Assembly (NCBI GenBank): GCA_964608495.1
Contig: CAZSOQ010000101.1
Span: forward strand, 1-18,350
Reading direction: 5' to 3'
Origin: JAKORR01 sp964608495
GTDB taxonomy: Bacteria > Armatimonadota > Zipacnadia > Zipacnadales > FEN-943
Length of the DNA stretch: 18,350 bases
Each line of letters opens with the position of its first letter. Within the stretch, counting starts at the first letter, position 1. Both the position numbers and the translations under genes were made by a program. The notes under the pieces were generated by a model that did not search any database, was not told the origin of the DNA, and saw nothing but the letters and a program-made list of their open reading frames with translations. This document shows positions 16,288 to 18,350 of this stretch, in pieces.

Positions 16288-17640
16288 GTGCGACGGCGCG
16301 ACATCACGCGACGGGAATTCCTCAAGCAGTCCGCGGCGGCGGGAGCGCTGGCCTTCTCGCGGCTCGCCTTAGGCGCGGAGGCCGCCGGCGGAGACCGGCC
16401 GCCGAACGTCGTCCTTATCATCTCCGACGACCAGGGATGGGGCGACTACGGCTTCATGGGGCATCCGCGAATCCAGACGCCCAACCTGGACCGGCTGGCG
16501 AACCAGGGCGTCACTTTCACGCGGGGGTACGTGGCCGCGCCGCTGTGCTGCCCCTCGCTGGCGTCCATCATCACGGGGCTGCACCCCCACCAGCACAAGA
16601 TCACCTGCAACGACCCGCCCTACCAGGGCGACCCCAGGGAGCGCTGGACCAAGCCCTGGACACCCGAGCGTCGGGCCCAGCGCGAGGAGATGATGTCGTA
16701 CATCGAGCGGGTACCGACGCTGCCGCGACTGCTGTCCTGGCGGGGCTACCTGTCGCTGCAGACGGGCAAGTGGTGGGCCGGGAGCTACAGCCGCGGCGGC
16801 TTCACCCACGGGATGACCCACGGCGACATGAGCCGCGGGGGAAGGCACGGGGACGTCGGGCTGACCATCGGGCGCGAGACGATGCAGCCAATCCACGACT
16901 TCCTGCGGGAGGCGGGCGACAGGCCCTTCTTCCTGTGGTACGCGCCCATGCTGCCTCACGAGCCGCACAAGCCTCCCGAGCGGCTGCTGGCGAAGTACGA
17001 GGGGGCGACGGAGTCGGTGCACATCGCGCGGTACTGGGCGATGTGCGAGTGGTTCGACGAGACCTGCGGGCAGCTTCTGAACCACCTGGAGGAGAGGGGC
17101 CTGGCGGAGAATACGATGGTGCTGTACGTCTGCGACAACGGCTGGATCCAGCGACCGGACGCCGCCGGTCCGGCTCCGCGGTCGAAGACTTGCTGGTATG
17201 AGGGCGGCACCCGGACGCCGGTCATGGTGCGGTGGCCCGGGCACGCGGCGCCGCGCCGGGACGAGCAGACGCTTGTGAGCAGCGTTGATCTGGCGCCGAC
17301 CATACTGGCGGCCTGCGGCCTGAGGCCGACGGCGGAGATGCAGGGCCTGAACCTGCTGGACAGCGCGGCGTTGGGCGCCAGGGAGGCCGTCTTCGGGGCG
17401 TCCTACTCGCACGACGCCAACGACGTTCACAACCCGGACGCCAACCTGTGGTCGCGCTGGGTCATCAAGGGCTGGTGGAAGCTGATCGTGCCCCACGCAG
17501 GAAGCGGTGAGCGCGCCAGGGCCCCCGAGCTGTATGACCTCCAGGCCGACCCGCACGAGGATCGCAATCTGGCGGCGGAGAACCCCGACAAGGTTGGGGA
17601 ACTGCGGGAGCTGACTGACCGCTGGTACCGGCCGCGCTGA
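16288..17640 (+). CDS. Tat-exported sulfatase-family protein with atypical CCPSL active-site motif
   Basis: 450 residues from GTG 16288, with GGAGGG at 16275-16280 (7 nt). A GTG at 16255 in the same frame lacks this RBS. The N-terminus is a twin-arginine signal (RRRDITRREFLKQSAAAGAL, cleavage near LGAEA), so the protein is exported folded. Sulfatase landmarks: VVLIISDDQGWGDYG (Asp47, Asp48 metal ligands), PNLDRLANQGVTF, VLYVCDNGW, and a KTCWYEGGTRTPVMVRWPG block. The formylglycine motif reads C87-C-P-S-L91-A-S-IITGLHPHQH: the Arg of C-x-P-x-R, needed in typical enzymes for maturation and active-site stabilisation, is Leu. I recall Leu at this position with PHQH downstream in some Planctomycetes-type sulfatases, so it may be a subfamily trait and not decay; the rest looks intact. 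Either Cys could be considered, but C87 is in register. Third gene of the plus-strand run. Confidence 0.9.
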   Translation: MRRRDITRREFLKQSAAAGALAFSRLALGAEAAGGDRPPNVVLIISDDQGWGDYGFMGHPRIQTPNLDRLANQGVTFTRGYVAAPLCCPSLASIITGLHPHQHKITCNDPPYQGDPRERWTKPWTPERRAQREEMMSYIERVPTLPRLLSWRGYLSLQTGKWWAGSYSRGGFTHGMTHGDMSRGGRHGDVGLTIGRETMQPIHDFLREAGDRPFFLWYAPMLPHEPHKPPERLLAKYEGATESVHIARYWAMCEWFDETCGQLLNHLEERGLAENTMVLYVCDNGWIQRPDAAGPAPRSKTCWYEGGTRTPVMVRWPGHAAPRRDEQTLVSSVDLAPTILAACGLRPTAEMQGLNLLDSAALGAREAVFGASYSHDANDVHNPDANLWSRWVIKGWWKLIVPHAGSGERARAPELYDLQADPHEDRNLAAENPDKVGELRELTDRWYRPR

Positions 17641-17717
17641 GCGACCGGCGCCGGCGGCTCGCGGCGGGCATGGGCGCGCGGGCAGCCGCGAACGCAGGAG
17701 TGGCAGGAGGGGCGAGG

Positions 17718-18350
17718 ATGAGAGGGCGATCTCCGGGCCGGGCTATCCTTCTGGCGGCACTCGCAGCGACAGCGGCCCTGGCGCAGGAAGCCGCTGGCCC
17801 GGACGTGCCGGCACGGGGGACCCAAGGAGGCGGCCTTGCCATGACGCCGGAGAGACTGGGCGGAGAGGACCGCGCGGCGCCGGGGGAACGCGTGCCCGGC
17901 GGCGTGCCGTACCTGGGCATGGACTGGGGGCGGTACCTCGACGGACCCCAGGACCTGACCTTCCCTTCGGCGATGAGGGCCGTGATGGGCTACCTGGGCG
18001 AGGACGCGGCGCTTGACTACCGCTTCTTCCTGGCCGTATGCGGACATGCCTTCCGGCAGCTCTGGCACCCTACCGAGTGGCGATGGACCTTCGACAACGT
18101 CTGGATCATGGCGCCCGATCCCGTGGAGCCGATCCGGCGGTGCTTCGAGGCGGCCGGGTATAGCTATGAGATCCTGGGCAACCGCGAGGTGTGTGAGGCC
18201 GGCGGGTACCCGCTGGGCGTCTTCGACGAGTACACAGGGCCCGAGGAGATTCGCGAGCGCGTGTGCCAGAGCCTCGACGCCGGTCGGCCGGTGATCGCCT
18301 GGGGCGTGATGCCTGGCGCCGCGGTCATCGCGGGGTATGAGGACCACGGC
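17718..18350 (+). CDS. Secreted protein, possible C39/BtrH-like cysteine-peptidase fold (partial, runs off window)
   Basis: An open frame of 211 codons from ATG 17718 to the window edge without a stop. CAGGAGG at 17704-17710 (7 nt) and a signal peptide (MRGRSPGRAILLAALAATAA, cleavage near ALA-Q) support the start. After a low-complexity linker to about residue 65, the sequence from about 85 on (FPSAMRAVMGYLG, LAVCGHAFRQLW, a Trp-rich stretch, then LDAGRPVIAWGV and AGYEDHG at the edge) resembles papain-like/C39-like domains seen in butirosin-protein-H-type proteins. By that reading Cys113 of LAVCGHAF is a candidate nucleophile, and the His side would come at or just beyond the edge. The assignment is from pattern memory only. 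It lies 77 bp downstream of the Tat sulfatase, probably in the same transcript. Confidence 0.7.
   Translation, partial: MRGRSPGRAILLAALAATAALAQEAAGPDVPARGTQGGGLAMTPERLGGEDRAAPGERVPGGVPYLGMDWGRYLDGPQDLTFPSAMRAVMGYLGEDAALDYRFFLAVCGHAFRQLWHPTEWRWTFDNVWIMAPDPVEPIRRCFEAAGYSYEILGNREVCEAGGYPLGVFDEYTGPEEIRERVCQSLDAGRPVIAWGVMPGAAVIAGYEDHG

Noticed and set aside
15462..17201. 579-residue plus-strand open frame in another register
   Set aside because: It overlaps both the Gfo/Idh and the Tat sulfatase genes in a wrong frame and reads as Arg/Gly/Ala noise.
17427..18347. 306-residue minus-strand open frame at the right end
   Set aside because: Antisense to the end of the Tat sulfatase and to the new plus-strand gene at 17718, which has a consensus RBS and signal peptide.
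1..18350. CRISPR array, tRNA/rRNA genes, insertion sequence or prophage
   Set aside because: No regularly spaced repeats, no cloverleaf or rRNA-like stretch, and no transposase, integrase or terminal inverted repeats were seen on either strand.

Overview
The window is GC-rich (roughly 70 % by eye) and densely coded on both strands, with many GTG starts and clear GGAGG-type ribosome binding sites. The gene content is two sulfatases of different types, large secreted glycoside hydrolases, a DUF1080 protein, a Gfo/Idh oxidoreductase, L-rhamnose isomerase and no SusC/SusD pair. That mix suggests an uncultured polysaccharide-degrading bacterium of the Planctomycetota / Armatimonadota / Hydrogenedentes / Lentisphaerota kind. 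No marker gene is present, so the phylum is an inference from gene content.

Layout, left to right. (1) 8-3184 (-): a large, probably exported, all-beta protein of unknown function. It diverges from (2) 3433-4188 (+), a cytoplasmic DUF1080 (3-keto-disaccharide hydrolase family) protein. (3) 4305-7391 (-): a secreted 1028-residue clan GH-A glycosidase with GH42-like architecture. (4) 7392-7963: a non-coding stretch ending in a near-perfect sigma70-type promoter (TTGACA-N16-TATAAT, 7781-7808). This promoter points into a three-gene cluster: a 61-residue one-helix membrane protein (7964-8149), an overlapping TSUP (TauE/SafE) transporter gene interrupted by one in-frame TAG (8149-9204), and a sulfatase without a signal peptide (9327-10625). 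(5) 10737-12035 (-): L-rhamnose isomerase, convergent with the sulfatase. (6) 12265-18350 (+): a same-strand run of secreted DUF5060/GH5-like glycosidase, Gfo/Idh/MocA oxidoreductase, Tat-exported sulfatase with an atypical active-site motif, and the start of another secreted protein cut by the window edge.

How the genes may work together (inference): exported enzymes (GH42-like, GH5-like, Tat sulfatase) would attack a sulfated, perhaps rhamnose-containing glycan outside the cytoplasm. Oligosaccharides would enter through transporters not in this window. A cytoplasmic sulfatase would remove remaining sulfate, and the neighbouring TSUP carrier could export the released sulfur oxyanion. The Gfo/Idh oxidoreductase and the DUF1080 protein, both cytoplasmic, could cleave glycosides by the 3-keto route. 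L-rhamnose isomerase would route released rhamnose into catabolism. The sharpest anomalies are the amber codon inside the TSUP gene, the Arg-less CCPSL motif of the second sulfatase, an apparent domain insertion inside the DUF5060 module, and a Glu-Glu pair where clan GH-A enzymes normally carry Asn-Glu. I found no tRNA, rRNA, CRISPR array, insertion sequence or phage gene.
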